Assembly (NCBI RefSeq): GCF_000150275.1
Contig: NW_002060958.1
Span: 224,966-288,965, forward strand
Origin: Trichoplax adhaerens
Taxonomy: Eukaryota; Placozoa; Uniplacotomia; Trichoplacea; Trichoplacidae
Direction of reading: 5' to 3'
Length of the DNA stretch: 64,000 nucleotides
How positions within the stretch are numbered: the first letter of the stretch is position 1; each line of letters begins with the position of its first letter. A program made the translations under genes and the position numbers. Positions 1 through 13,300 of this stretch are shown here, piece by piece. Under the pieces are notes generated by a model, which saw only the letters and a list, made by a program, of their open reading frames with translations, was not told where the DNA came from and did not search any database.

Positions 1-1899
1 CAATCTTATAAAAATTTAAGTAAATCTAGGTCTAGCCAACCGTACTTTGATGTAGCAATGCATATTTGTGTTCGTTGGTAAATCAGATTTTTACATCAAC
101 ATGATATTAATAAATGACCTGCCTACTGTATTAGTAGCTTATGGAATTGTGAGACATACACAATAATTCTATGTGATATCTAATTATAGCATTATAAATT
201 TTGATCCTTAGAGATATTTATATTGAATAGAAAATATAAGCTAGCAAAGTAATTACGATTTCTGAATGAATCTCGAACCATAATGAATGATCATGTGATA
301 CTAACTTCTGTCCCCTCCGAAAAAGGAAAATTTCCAATTTACCGTGAAACATAGTTTTTGGCAGATATCAACAATTTTGATGATAGATTAATACACTTCG
401 ACGTAATAGTTAACAGCAACTTGTGCGTTAATATATGCAGAAGTCCTAACTTAAAAGGGAAACTATTAATTATTTATTTATGTAGTATATCTCAGTTATC
501 AATAGTTAAAGCTATTTCTAGGTATAATCTCCCTTCCATGCTTATTGCATTCTTAAACTTCAACAGCAATTATGTAACCATTTATTTTAACGAGCAATTA
601 ACTAGTAGTCTCAATATTTTAACAGCAAAGTATAATTATTTAAATTTTGCTTATAGCTACTACTTTTCTTCGACTAGAAAAATATGCTTATTAGTATTGA
701 TTTGTTTGGTATGGCGTAGATACCTGAAACGTATTTTATATTAAATAAATCTTCAGAAAACGATATTTACACTAATGATAATAATATCTAGCAGGGTATA
801 ATCTGGCTTAATTGTACTATCGATGCTAAAAAGTCATATATTAAGTCTATTTTAGCAGCATTGAATATAAATTCACTTAGCTACTTGTTGACGGTAATGA
901 CCTTTCATCTAATCCATATGGAAATTTCAAAGTATTCTCATACGTAGTTAAATATTAATGTCGTGATGGGAGTAGTATCTTCCTTTACTCGATGAATCAA
1001 TGACGATATCGTCACTATCGATACCAGCATTTTAAGAAGCCGTTAACAATAATTGATTTATGCTTCTACATTTAAATTTTTATTTGACACTTAATGAATG
1101 CAAATATCGATATTTCAACGAATTGGATGAATTATGTTGGAAGTACTAATTATGCTGATAACACTCCTTCTATCTACTGCCCTAATAGCAGCTAACTTAC
1201 TAATTGGCCTACGATGCATGTCGCCAACATCCAATTAATTAAATTTGTCCCATTTAAAACAGAATTTTTAAAGTATCTAATGGATGCAACTACTAAAATT
1301 TTAGCTAATCATTAATAGAGCAAGGTACTGTATGACCGCAATATTAATAATACTCGAATTATTTTGTTTTAACCCACTAAATTGAAAGAAACAATATTGG
1401 TAATTGATATATTGAGATTTAACTGGTATGTAAGTAAATTTACATGGCTATAATTAAATCTTATCCCTGAACTATTTAAATGATAAAATTACTGACGTTA
1501 GATAGCAGACGGTAAATAAAGTCATTTAGCAGCGAAAAATATTAATAATGCGGTTAATATTCTCCTTTTATTCGATCAACTATTGAAAGCAATGTATCAG
1601 CTGATATCTTATGATATCGTTAATGCTCAATTTCTTCATGTGACTACGTTTAAATTTTATTCTTGGAATGATTTAGTAGAAATACAATTTCCCACATTTC
1701 TGGTAATTGCAAACAAGATAACTACTGATAAAAACGTTCTTTTGCCATCCGACGGGCTGATGGAGAGATAATATGGCTATCGATGCTGGAAGGATTTAAT
1801 GTTTGCAATTACCTATATTTCAAGCAAATGCAACCAAAAGTAATCATCAACAGAAATATTCATTGTACCCGCAATAGTCTTTAAATAATCCGATGAACT
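1..1899. other. AT-rich DNA without a supported gene
   Basis: No reading frame here joins to another through plausible splice sites. Short echoes of the neighbouring 170-255 bp array (gatatc, cgatgctaaaa-type and ggatgcaa-type words near 361, 820, 1280 and 1610) suggest older, heavily diverged copies of that array extend leftward. Open stretches at 358-744 and 1583-1771 begin at non-ATG codons and have low-complexity AT-driven composition. Confidence 0.5.
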
Positions 1900-3750
1900 A
1901 GTGAAGGAAGTAAAACTACAGATACTCAGGATATCATTAACATTTAGTTACCGTTGTTACATCTCCATTTATTGGATGCAATTGCTAACATTTTAAGTAA
2001 GTACGGTACAACGAGGATAATCAATGATGAAAATATCAATATAACAAGTAGTAATCTCTTAATATCCTATGAATTAATAAAGGGGAAGGGACTATGGATA
2101 CTTTAGGATATTACTCACACATAAATCGTTTATATTTCTACTATAAAAGTAATTGAAAGGATTCAATGATTGCAGTTGCTAACGTTTCAACCAAGTTTAC
2201 AATAAAAGCAATTATGAATAGAAATATTTATAATATATTTATATATAATACAAGTAATAGTCTTGTGCTATCCAATACTTTGAAGTTATGAAGGAAATCT
2301 AACTATCTTCACTTGCTATCTAATGAATTAAGGAAAAGGAATAAAATTATCGATACTTCAGGATATTGTTAACATGCAATTTATTTACGTAGTTCCATTT
2401 CCATATTTATTGGATGCAATTGCTACCATTTCAAGCAAATACAACAAAGACAATTATCAACCGAAATATTCATAATGTACGAGTATACGTCATGTGTATA
2501 GAATACAAATCATCGTCTCTTGCTATCCAATAAATTAAGGAAAGGAAAATGATTATCAATACCTTAGGATATCGTTAACATGCTATTAGTTGACGTAGTT
2601 CTTTTTCATATGTATTGGACCAAATTGCTACCATTTCTAGCAAGTGCAACGAAGGCAATTTATCCACCGAAATATTTATAGTATACAGTATATGGTCATG
2701 TATATGTATAAATTTACTACAAGTCATCGTCCCTTGCCATTCGATGAACTAAGGAACGGAATATAATTACCGATACTTTAGGATATCATTAAAGCGCTAT
2801 TTTATTGGCTTAGTTAAATTTCAATTTTTATAGGATATATCTGCTGATATTTCAAGCAAGTGCTAAGAAGATAATTATCAACCGAAATATTCTTAATATA
2901 CAGTATATGATCATATATATGTATATTTGTCACGGTAAAACCCGAGAATCGGTGAATCCCGGTAATAACTAATAAATTGCTATTCGATAAACCCAGGAAA
3001 GGAATAAGACTATCGATTCTTAAGGATATCGTTAACATTCTACTTATTGACGTGCTCAAATTTCAATCTTTATTGGGCCTAATTACTATCATTTCAAGCA
3101 AGTGTAACGAAGACAATTATCCAAAATATTCATCAAATACAGTATAGTACAGTATACTGTACATATGATGATATTTACGTATGCATTATTATATAACACA
3201 AGCCTTCGTCTCTTGCTATTCGACGAACTAAGGAAAGGAATAAGACTATCGATACATTAAGATATCATCAGCATGCAATTTGTTGACGTAGTTCCATACC
3301 CATTTTTATTGGACGCAATTGCTACCATTTCAAGCAAGTGCAACAAGGACAAATATCAACAGAAATATTTCATCATATATGATCATATATCTCTCTCTCT
3401 ATATATGTTTAACATATATATATATATATATATATATAGCACAAGTCGTCGCCTCTTGCTATCCGATGAACTAAGGAAGGGAATAAGACTATCGATACTA
3501 TAGGATACCGTTAACATCTAATTTTATTGACGTGGTTGCATACACATTAAATGTAATTGCTAACATTTTAAACAAATCCTTCCAAAGCAATTAACCATAA
3601 AAATAATCATAATAAAAAGAATACTCTCTTGCTATCCGATGAACTAAGGAAGGAAATAAGACTACCAATACCTTAGGATATCGTTGACATTCAATTTCAT
3701 CGCTTGACTGCCTTGAAATTTTATTTTTGGAAAGATTTAATGGATACTAA
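1900..3750. repeat. Diverged long-period tandem array, unit about 170-255 bp
   Basis: The core words ggatatcgttaacat, gatgaactaagga, ggatgcaattgctaccatt and ttcaagcaagtgcaac recur in the same order. The ggatatc anchor lies near 1929, 2105, 2361, 2567, 2781, 3024, 3260, 3503 and 3675, so spacing varies between about 170 and 255 bp. An AT dinucleotide run (about 3414-3438) sits in one copy. Copies differ by many substitutions and indels, so this is an old satellite-like array rather than a fresh expansion. No coding potential is shared between copies. Confidence 0.85.
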
Positions 3751-3784
3751 CGGTCTAGTCGAGTTTGCGCACAAAAATGGATGC

Positions 3785-3900
3785 ATCATCTGTGTATTGA
3801 GTCAGTAGCACTCATAATGCACTCATACACACTCATTTCAACACTCTTCTACACTCATCGACACTCTTTAGCACTCCTTGACTCTCTTATAGCAATAACG
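3785..3900. repeat. Degenerate cactc-type short tandem repeat
   Basis: Roughly ten imperfect units of 10-11 bp built on cactcat/acactc fill this interval (cactcataatg, cactcatacac, actcatttcaa, cactcttctac and so on). It forms the right boundary of the larger array. Confidence 0.6.
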
Positions 3901-6900
3901 ATGTTCAATAATAGTCATCAATTAGTTATAAGACCAATTTTCCTCTATTTTAAGATGCTTTGGGATATGAAATGAGCCTATTGTCATTTTACAAGCGTGT
4001 CTAAACCTTGGCGCAAGCGAGGATGACTGAATGAGAAATGAGATTGAATGTCTATCCACATCTATTGCTATCGACGATTGCATCGAGTCAGGATTAAGTG
4101 TCGAGACCATACAACATCCATGGACAACAGTGAGCGATGGAGTAATTGAATTATTCTACGACTAATTAACGCAAAGAAAGCAGAAACAATAGCCATAGAT
4201 ACAATTCCAACCTAATCCTATAGCGAGATATGAATATCTTTCCTATAGCAGTAATTTTCTCTTCATTAACATGATAAAGAACAGATATTTTATTTTATAA
4301 GCAAAAAATAATACGGCATTAGCTAGGGCATAAACCTATATGAAGGGATCAATTTCTTGGAGCTTGGATCAATTCTCTACGAGAATAGAATAGCTAAATC
4401 ATCCCTTCCTTCAACATAGAGTAATAACACTGTTTTAGGCAATTATTGGTGCAAGTCAACATAGTTCCTGCTGAAAATGCTCCATTGGCGAGAAATTCAA
4501 TTTCTGCAAGTAAATTGAAGATTAAAATAGCCACTGCAGTAATACCGTAAGGAATTGGGCTATCTTATTGTCTATGTAGTGAGAGTGTGCCATCATGATA
4601 CTAAAAATAATGAAGGGATATCGCCGTATCTTCATCCATGATTCAATTGTGACAACAGTTTTGAAGCCAACTTTGCTTTTACCTTGATAATTAGATTCAA
4701 GTTCTTACCGTTCTGCTGTGCAAAATACACTTCTACAGTAGCGCACCAGCCTAATGGCCGTTTTACAATCTTACTGTCTTTCGTTAATAGTAGCAATGTT
4801 GAAAATAGTAAATGGTGAACATAATATTCTCCATGAAATCATTTATTATATAGGATTGTATCGAATATTGTACGTAAACTAATTAGCGCTAGTTTAGTGC
4901 CATCGACTTAAGGTAGTACTAAGAATCCATATTGGAAAATGGATTCAATTTCCCTGTTATAATCGATCGATCTCCTTTGTAATTAAATCCATAATCATCC
5001 TGTAGTACTTGAAGAAATTATGATGGTTGAAGAATGGAGAAATGCCTTTTCTTTATAAATATCCCAATTGTTGCGAAATCTTTTCCTGGTACTACTAGTA
5101 CTAATTTACGCCCATTTTTTTTTCTTTTAACTTTGGCATTTTGTATTGAAATCCTTTGAACGTTGATAGATATTGAACAACATCTTGGATGAATCTGAAT
5201 AACTGTAGTACAAGAAAACGAGGAAATATCGTCAGCCTAGGAATATGTTATTTTGTTTGGCTGGGAAAAGCAAGAAGAAGAAATTGAATGTTGAAAGAGC
5301 AACTTTAGCGATTGCTAGTTCACAATGAGCGATTAAAGGTTAATAAAAATGTTGTCTCAGTTGTCGGTAAATGTGAGAAATCTAGCGCGAAATGTGTGAA
5401 TTCATAGTGGATCATTGATCCAAGTCATTTTAACGATATTTTATACTTTAGAAGACGATTTACAGTTTAATCGAATCAATTTACGATAAAATTGATCAAG
5501 TCACAACTTATATTGACCGATCGCTAAGCAGAAATCAAAATAGATTAGGATTAGATAGCATGATGGAGGAGTAAATCTACCACTGATTTAAATACTAGTA
5601 TCGCTTAACAGATGAATAAAATACAAGGCTGAAAATTCAGTAATCAACAACTTCAACTAAGAGTAAAGACAGATCACGACATATCTCATGGCAAATCATA
5701 AGGAAAATTAGGTATGGATAGCATGCCTTGTGTTCTAATCAAATTTCTGTCTTGTCAATAAAACACAAATTGATATTACAACGAACAATCGGATCGGAGT
5801 CGGGTTCTTTCCTATCTAGGTTGAACATAGCTTATCTATTTTGTCAAGATTAAGAGACAAGTAAGCCTAGCATTTTCATGTTTTACGGATACAAACTTTA
5901 TTTCTATTGCGCCGCTATAGTGAGATGAACACTATTCATTGGAAGACTGTTTTTTTTCTATTAACCCGAGCCTAAAGTACGCCTTTTGACTTCAGACAGC
6001 CTGAAAATGATAATAACTTAGACTAAAATAACTATTTTTTCTGAATTTCCTAAACCGGTTATCGCTACATTAACGCAAATTATTATTGAATAAAAGTAGT
6101 TAAGAAGCTTATCCTTTGATGGATAATAATTTATTAGTCTTTTAGTTACGTTAGTTTTCGTAGCGGCAAAGAAATTCAATGACAATTCGATCGTCATTTT
6201 GACCTAACAAACAATAGCCTTGAATCGATTTCCGGACACAGACTGGTATTGCTTAGCCATTTTTTAAACTATTGCAAAATGGCAATCGATGGTCTTAACA
6301 CTGAAAATTGGGAATAATAGCCATCTATCTTTGTTGATATTCAAGGCGCTTGGAGCAAATAGCAGCAGCGGAAGTAGCTCAGAAGAGATGCAAATAAAAT
6401 TAAGATTATACCCACGTCTATTGTTAAACTTCAGACACAACTTCCTTCTTATGTAAGGATTCTAGAATTACAATTTACTTTAATCTACAGTCTACAAATC
6501 CTTGCTCGATATCGACGTCAATACCCCTAGCAACAATTCTTACGATTTAGGAAAATAGTCGAAAGGCGTGAATAAAGCTCAATAGATAGGATGATGATCA
6601 AAGCTTATGTTAGTAGTATCTGAGGGGAAAAAATGCCAGACCGATAGAATAATGACTTCATTTTATCTTCAACCGGGAATTTTAGCATGGAGCTTCTAGT
6701 AATGAATAAATAGTATATCATGCATTCTAATAGAAATACTTGCGTGTCTATTTGCAACTTGCTATCCACCCTTTCATGCTTATAAGTGATCATCGACGGG
6801 AAGCAATGTTATCATGTAGGAAAAAATTAAGGCAAGAAAGTTTTAAATTCTTCCATTCAACATTTTGACGCCTTTGATCATTGAAATAGTAAAAATAGTT

Positions 6901-8485
6901 TCCTATTGATTCTTGGGCAATAAATTGTATTTGCTATGAAATCATGCATGATGCCATTAGCAATGGATAATTCACATTAAATTGACCATAATATTTCTTT
7001 TTAATTTCAAAAAATTGAAAACCAGCCTTTTCCCCTATAGCGTATTTTGCGTCGACATGATATCAATTGAAGACTATTTGACTGAATAAAAAAATTATGA
7101 TAAAAGTGTAATTAGATCGTTTGATCTGCATAGGCGTTAAAACTAGCTCTATTTTTGATAGTGTAGTTTATTGGCTACGCTATGCGACTTTTAATAGCCT
7201 AGCATGGATACTACAAATTCCATATTCTTATTGTAATCTCATTTACAATTCTCAATAATGGCTAGCCATGTTGAAAATTATCCAAATTATTTGGTAAACA
7301 ACCAGGTGTTGTTTTAAATAATTCATTCTATAATCCAACTATTTAACCAAGTCATCCTATCATGAACAGGATTCATTTATATTATCATAAAAACTGATCA
7401 TTTCCACTACAAAAACTACTAAGTTATGCGATCTTGATGATGTAGTATAGTCATCGCTCAATTGCGTAGACATAAGGTTACCAAATAGGTCTGCGATGGC
7501 AACATAATCTTCAGTTATGCTACAATTTGCAGTATAGTACTAGGTAAATAACGATAATCAATCAGACTTGATTAAATACCACTTTCTCTCTGCTATACAA
7601 TACTTTAATGATGGCCTGCTCAGTCAAGAGGCAGAAATCAATCATGTAGGCTAGTTCAACGGAAACATCATCAGCGATAGTGAACAAGCTTGTATTTAAA
7701 TTTTATAGAACAAAAAGTTGTACAAGAGAAGATTACTTCCAAAGCCAAAGACTACTGTTATGTGATAAGTGCAAGTTGTAGGTAGTCAATTACAAAACAA
7801 CAATGAGTAAACACCACTCCGCAGTTTCACTTTTCAACTTCTATCATATGATCAAAGGCATCCATTAGCATCCTATATAGGCATACTATTTATCCCAGTT
7901 GAACTCGGAGTTGATTGCAGTAGTATAGTGTTCATACCAGTGCATTATTCTACGACAAAATCATTTTACTCGCGTTTATAAAATAATATTGTGAATAGAC
8001 TATTGGCTACTCAAGTGATAGCAGCACCTTAACTTTAACTGAGCAAACTAGTTCAACTGTTTAGGAATATTACACAATATCCATTGTCATGCAAGGACAT
8101 TGCCATCAGTAAAATTTAGAAAAAATGATTGTTTTTAATTTCTATACAGGTTTGAGGGGTAGAAAATCCAACTAGTAATAGGTTCTACTTGATAAAGCTA
8201 AATGAGGTTCTAATTCGTACAAAGTTTCATCGAGAAGTACGGTATTATTCTTTTTCAACTTGGATCGTTTAAAAATAGTTGAGATAATAGTAAATAGGTT
8301 TACAAGATCAACTGCAGCAAATAATTTACAACAACAATCTGCACAACTTTAAGAGTCGATGATCACATCTCTAGACAATTGCATATATACGAGTAGTATT
8401 TATCATGGAATGAGTAATTTCATCAGACGGAAAGGTTTGGCATTAGTTGATTACTTTGAAAATATCTAAAGCAGTCAGCTTGCCA
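3901..8485. other. AT-rich intergenic DNA, nothing recognised
   Basis: This is the 3' flank of PHF5A, which is transcribed leftward. Two open stretches were examined (minus about 4391-4550; plus about 6350-6450), but neither has a start, a partner exon or a recognisable motif. No tRNA-like or repeat structure stood out. Confidence 0.5.
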
Positions 8486-10300
8486 TTATCTCTTCTTGAA
8501 GCCATATTTCTTCCTTTCATAGAATAAATCGGTTTTGGAACTACCCAAGTTGACAATTTTCGGGCAACCATCTCTCTATAAAGTTAACATGAAAATCAAA
8601 GCGTTGAGCATTCAAAGTTACAATTTACGATAACAATTTATGAAGTCTAGGAAAGAATCCTCTAGTAACTCACTATATTAGATTATTGTATCAGTCTACA
8701 AATAAAATACTGTACATCATTCCAGCATTACGTCTTGTTTAATACTCAACGCTACAATTAACGATAACAGTCTATTAACTCTAGGGAGAATTAGCTAACA
8801 ACTAGCGATCACTACATTAAGTTAAATTATAGAATTAGTCCGCATCTAAAATATATCATTTCATCATTACGTCTTGTTGAATAGTCAATGCTACAATTAC
8901 GATAATAGTACATTAACTCTAGGAAGAATTATCCAATAACTAGCTATCACTCCATTAAGTTCAATTATATACCCGTATAATTATTGTATAAGCCTACAGG
9001 TAAAATATATATCATATCAACATTACGTCCTATTGAATAGTCAATGCTATAATTGACAATCACTACCCAATTAAGTCTAGGAAGTAGGAAGAATCATGTA
9101 ACATCGAGCTATCACTACATTCCATTGTACTATATTAGGCTATCGATCAAATACATCATTGCAGCATTACATCTTTCTCCTGGATGGTGCATTCTTTGCA
9201 ATAATAAGCGTCAGAAATACCAGGTCCTCCACAAATAACGCATCGTCCTTGATATGATCCATAATTACATTCATCACAAATTCGTACTAATGTACATGGT
9301 CTTACATACGAATCACATATTACGCATTTTCCGTCGCCTATGTATCAAGAAGAAAATATTCTTTAGTCCAAGCTTGACATACGATCGCTATCGAACCTTA
9401 CAACAAGCTTGACAAAAATCGTTTTCGTACGCTGGACTTGATCGTACTTTATTAGTCCAGTGTAAGTAGACATTCCATAAGCAATACAATCTACAAAATT
9501 ATCCTCATACATTGGACTTGATCGTACTTTTAATCCAGGGTAAGTAGACCTAGTATGATCGCTACGGTATACGTACAAAATCGTCCTCATCATACGCTGA
9601 ACTTGATCGTACTTTAAGTTTAGTGTAAGTAGATATTCTATAATCAATAGGTGATTGATAAAAATCGTCCTCAAGACAGGATGGTACTTGAAGCCAAGTG
9701 TAAGAAGACATTCAATGGTCCGTACAATTTACAATCTAGTACAACAGTTTAGTGCTGTTGTTGAAGCGTGATCACATTAGGGGGATTAGCATTTGCACTG
9801 CTCTACCTGGCTATCTATATTATACTACTACTACGATGGCGAAACAACCATTTCAGTTCAAATAAAAACTTCATTGCCTTTCTCCTCTTTCTATTACTAA
9901 TTAATCGACCGTACCGTAGTACGCTATCTAACTACTCTTGTTAGTGGATCCTCGTGTATACATGATTACATTGAATGGAGAAGGTTATCAGCTATTTTTT
10001 TTTTAATCACATCTTCTACAGGAATACATCAGAAGCATTTTACCTTATCATTTTTATGGTTAACAATGCTAAAATTACAAGACTTACATTTCTCGCAAAG
10101 ACGACCAATAGCTAAAATAGAAAAGTAGGAAAAAATTGGCATCAGAGTTGAACGTGAAGGAAATCAATCATGTCATCAGTTGCATGCCACAGTCATGTTA
10201 CTACTTGGAAATAAAACTATCTAAGCTAAGCTAAAATCTTAAACTAACCTACACCAGGTTGCTTACGACACATGATCAAATCTGGATGATGTTTCGCCAT
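8486..10300 (-). CDS. PHF5A: PHF5A, SF3b subunit (zinc-finger protein), 4 exons
   Basis: PHF5A is the small zinc-binding subunit of the SF3b complex of U2 snRNP; it sits beside SF3B1 and helps position the branch-point adenosine in the nucleus. Exons on the minus strand: 10300-10249, 10111-10088 (only 24 nt), 9337-9171 and 8575-8486, giving 333 nt and 110 residues, the usual family length. The protein begins MAKHHPDLI and ends KKYGFKKR. All thirteen cysteines expected for the zinc knot are present (C11, C23, C26, C30, C33, C40, C46, C49, C58, C61, C72, C75, C85). Lys29 and Tyr36, known in the human protein as an acetylation site and a contact for splicing inhibitors, are kept. As I recall the human protein, only about three residues differ. 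Introns 2 and 3 are filled with unrelated tandem repeats. Donors read GTTAGT, GTAAGT and GTAATG. The start lies 60 bp from that of the divergent gene at 10361. Confidence 0.97.
8585..9170. repeat. Tandem repeat of about 135-155 bp filling PHF5A intron 3
   Basis: About four units. The word cattac recurs at 8726, 8865, 9021 and 9165, each followed (except the last, which abuts the exon) by gtcttgttgaatagtcaa-like sequence, then by (a)cgataa and ctctagg(a)agaa words. On the minus strand each unit reads GAC-GTAATG, and the last unit begins exactly at the real donor of exon 3 (GTAATG at 9170-9165). The intron is therefore an expanded copy series of its own 5' end. Confidence 0.85.
9360..9710. repeat. 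Tandem repeat of about 80-86 bp in PHF5A intron 2
   Basis: The phrase ggacttgatcgtacttt (or close variants) recurs near 9434, 9514, 9598 and 9684, followed by agtgtaagtagacatt and (aaa)atcgtcctca words. A partial copy starts near 9366. A 103-codon minus-strand open frame across it (9363-9674) is a by-product of the repeat, not a gene. Confidence 0.85.
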
Positions 10301-10360
10301 AGTTCAACGCTTGAAATAAGATATTGCAGCCGAGAGAAAGTTCAGAGTTTGCTAGTAGCA
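10301..10360. promoter_or_regulatory. 60-bp spacer between two divergent start codons
   Basis: The PHF5A ATG (10300, minus) and the ATG of the next gene (10361, plus) are separated by 60 bp. If both starts are right, the core promoters must overlap each other or lie inside the opposite gene, and the 5' leaders must be very short or overlap. No TATA box is obvious. This is inferred from gene positions only. Confidence 0.5.
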
Positions 10361-13300
10361 ATGGCGTTGGACGATGTTGGAACTGGTGAGAACGAACATG
10401 AAACGTTTTGAAATCTAGGTCCATGGGCATGCGCATCAACCCCGTTTAGCCGTAGCTAGTAAATGAGCGCAAAACATAGCCCATATACTATACTAAGTCT
10501 TGTTTCATTTTTTCTAATGACGAGTTGTATGGCTCATTCTCCTCTCGCTGTCTTATGGCCGCATGGAGACGGATGGATAGAGAAGTTGCTAAGGACAACT
10601 ACAAGAACTTTGCTATTTTATCCGTGATGGCAGTCCTGCAGGTGGCCATAATTACACCTTATAATACTACGATTAGTCACTGTTGTGTCTGCCATAACTC
10701 CTTCATCAGCCAGCCGTAGATGATTCTCCATGAGTTCCTACGGCAATGCTGTACTAGAACTACAGTAGAACTAGAAGAGTAAAAGTCATGTTGAGATTTG
10801 CATGCTATGCATTGGATGATCATCCAATGCATAGCTAAACAGGAACGATGTTTTTTTATTATTTATGCCATTCCAACGCCTGTTATTTTAACGGCTGTGT
10901 TCTATTCTAGAATAAGATCTAGTAGTGGAAATAAGAGGAGTTATGGACCAAACATGAAGACAGCAATGGCATGTCGAAAACTGCATAAGAAAGTAGCAAT
11001 ACCACAGCTTAGTTATGAATACTAGAGTGTAAACTAACATCGGAGTGATATTTCAGCCCAAACTACGATCAACGTGATCCACTATAGACTACTAGAAGCA
11101 ACCTTTCGTAGTCTATAGCTTGCAGTGGTAGAAATAAAACTCAAAATTGCATGAGAAAATAGCCATTTCAGCTCGACTGGTCATCCATCTTCTTGCTGAC
11201 CAACGACTATAGACCAACCCAAACATAGCTTTCAATCACATAATAAAAGCTATATCGGAAAATGATCATCTTCCATTGACTAGTTGTGCCTACTCTACTG
11301 GATCACTATAGTGGTCCAAGTCTTGTGTTCAAAATGACTGGTAGTACTATCGACATACCCAAACATAGCTTACAGGATAATATAAAAAGGTGTAGGAGAA
11401 AAGGGTCGCCTTCGATTACCAACAGGAATAGGAACACCATCAGTCTATCTGTCCATCTTAAAGTCTATGGCAAGCTGACTGGAAAATGGCTGCAACAGCC
11501 TCGTATGCCTTATATATTTTAGACGAAGAGAATAGGTAAAGAAAAGTCCCAGTTGCAGCTGGAATTGCTATTCTATGATAGAAATAACAAGTTATTTTAC
11601 ACTCTGTATGAGTGATGGATAGTGTAGTTTACTTAGGACTGCTATAGCAGCCCATGTAGATGGTGTGATGATGTACGTTGACATAAAGACTATTTTCTTG
11701 GTTGTTTTGTAGTAGTTTAACCAAGTTGCTAACATCGTTGGACGACGAAAGTGAATCACAACTACGCCAATATGTAGAAAGACAACTTAAAAGACTCCTT
11801 TCTCAAAGTGGATTTGTTATTACTACGCAATTAAGGTAACACTAGCCTAATAAGATTGGGCTTGAAAATGGATAGAAAAATACTTTCAAATTCATACAGT
11901 CTATCTATTTGAAAATCACCATGACGACTCCTATGCTTACCTCAGGGAATCATCACCTACTTCCATGTGCTACTTGTCTCTACTCGATAGCAAAGAAATA
12001 GCTTGCAAGTAAGTCTTGGAAATGATCTTATTGAAATTAACGTTAACGGTAGCCATAATAACTAGACTGCAGTATGGAATAATGATTATAATGATCATCC
12101 AATTGAGGCTATTCATGACACTGCTGATATTAATATCCAATTTTTGCCTTTTTACATTAGACAGAAATTTATAATCTGCTTTATTGACAACGACGATGAA
12201 AAGCACTTGGATTCATATCTATTCAATTATATTCATATGAGTAACGTTATTTAGGATATAATCGTACATCATACAATTGAGCTGGTTTGCTGTTTAAGGT
12301 AGATGCAATGTGGATGCACAATCGTAGGTTCATTTTACTATCAGTGTAAACGATAGAATCTGAGTTCACCAAAAATGGATAATGTTTGTTAGTAACGTAG
12401 ATACAATTAATGTTGATCTTAATGTAGACGTACATTTGCCTCAGTAGCATTGTAAAGGATATGATCTCAGTGCTAGAATTGATCAAGTTTGCTATGAAAA
12501 GTAGATGCAATAGTGATATTGATGGTAATATATCTACGTGTACATTCAATTTAGAAGCATTGTAAAGGATCGACGTTCACAGAATTAATCGAGCTTGTTA
12601 TATAATGTCGATGCAATATTGATATTCATGTAGAATTCATTTCAGTGGCATGATACAGGACATAATTGCTACTCATACAATAGATCAAATTTTGCTTTAT
12701 AATATGGATGGAGTTGATGCAAATTCACCTACTCGTATACATTCATTTCAGTAGCATTATAATGGATATGATCACAGTTCACAAAATTAATCTTATTTGC
12801 TCAAATAACGTCGATACATATTTGATATTAAACTTGACGTATATTGTTTTCAGTAAAATTGTAAAAGATATCGCAGTTCACAGAATTGATCAAGTTTGCC
12901 TTATTACGTAGATGCATTATTTGATGTTAATATGGATGTATAGAACATTCATTTCAGTAGTACTAGTGCAAACTCCCGTCGCTTTGCTGTACATTCGTTC
13001 TAGTAGCCTTATCAAGTACTTGATCATCATTGCTATAATTGATTGGCCAAAGACTGCTATATAAAGTAGATGTAGTGTTGTTATTGAAAAAATCTAAAAA
13101 AGGGGTAGAAAGTAAAGCTCTAAACAGATTCGGCTTTGTATTACTTTGGATTACCATGTAAGCTACGGGTATAAACCTTAACCAATACGCAAATTCAGAA
13201 CTGAGTTGGACGCTTACGTTAAGACTCTAACGGCTAGTCTGGCCAATTTCGTAAGTATAATCAAGCATTCGTCTTACTTTTTCGTGTATTAGTGCAGTTT

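Noticed and set aside
4391..4550. Minus-strand open stretch of about 52 codons with a hydrophobic segment
   Set aside because: No start codon, no partner exon and no family motif; such lengths are expected by chance here.
6350..6455. Plus-strand Ser-rich open stretch
   Set aside because: A possible acceptor precedes it, but no donor or neighbouring exon keeps the frame.
9363..9674. 103-codon minus-strand open frame
   Set aside because: It lies wholly inside the 83-bp repeat of PHF5A intron 2 and starts and ends within repeat units.
10525..10719. Frame containing MAAWRRMDREVAKDNYKNF as a possible exon of the unknown gene
   Set aside because: It reads like protein, but no acceptor gives the phase required by the 10361 exon without a stop, and it does not join to exon 3.
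12247..12911. Open frames on both strands
   Set aside because: Both fall inside the 100-bp intronic repeat array and share its sequence.
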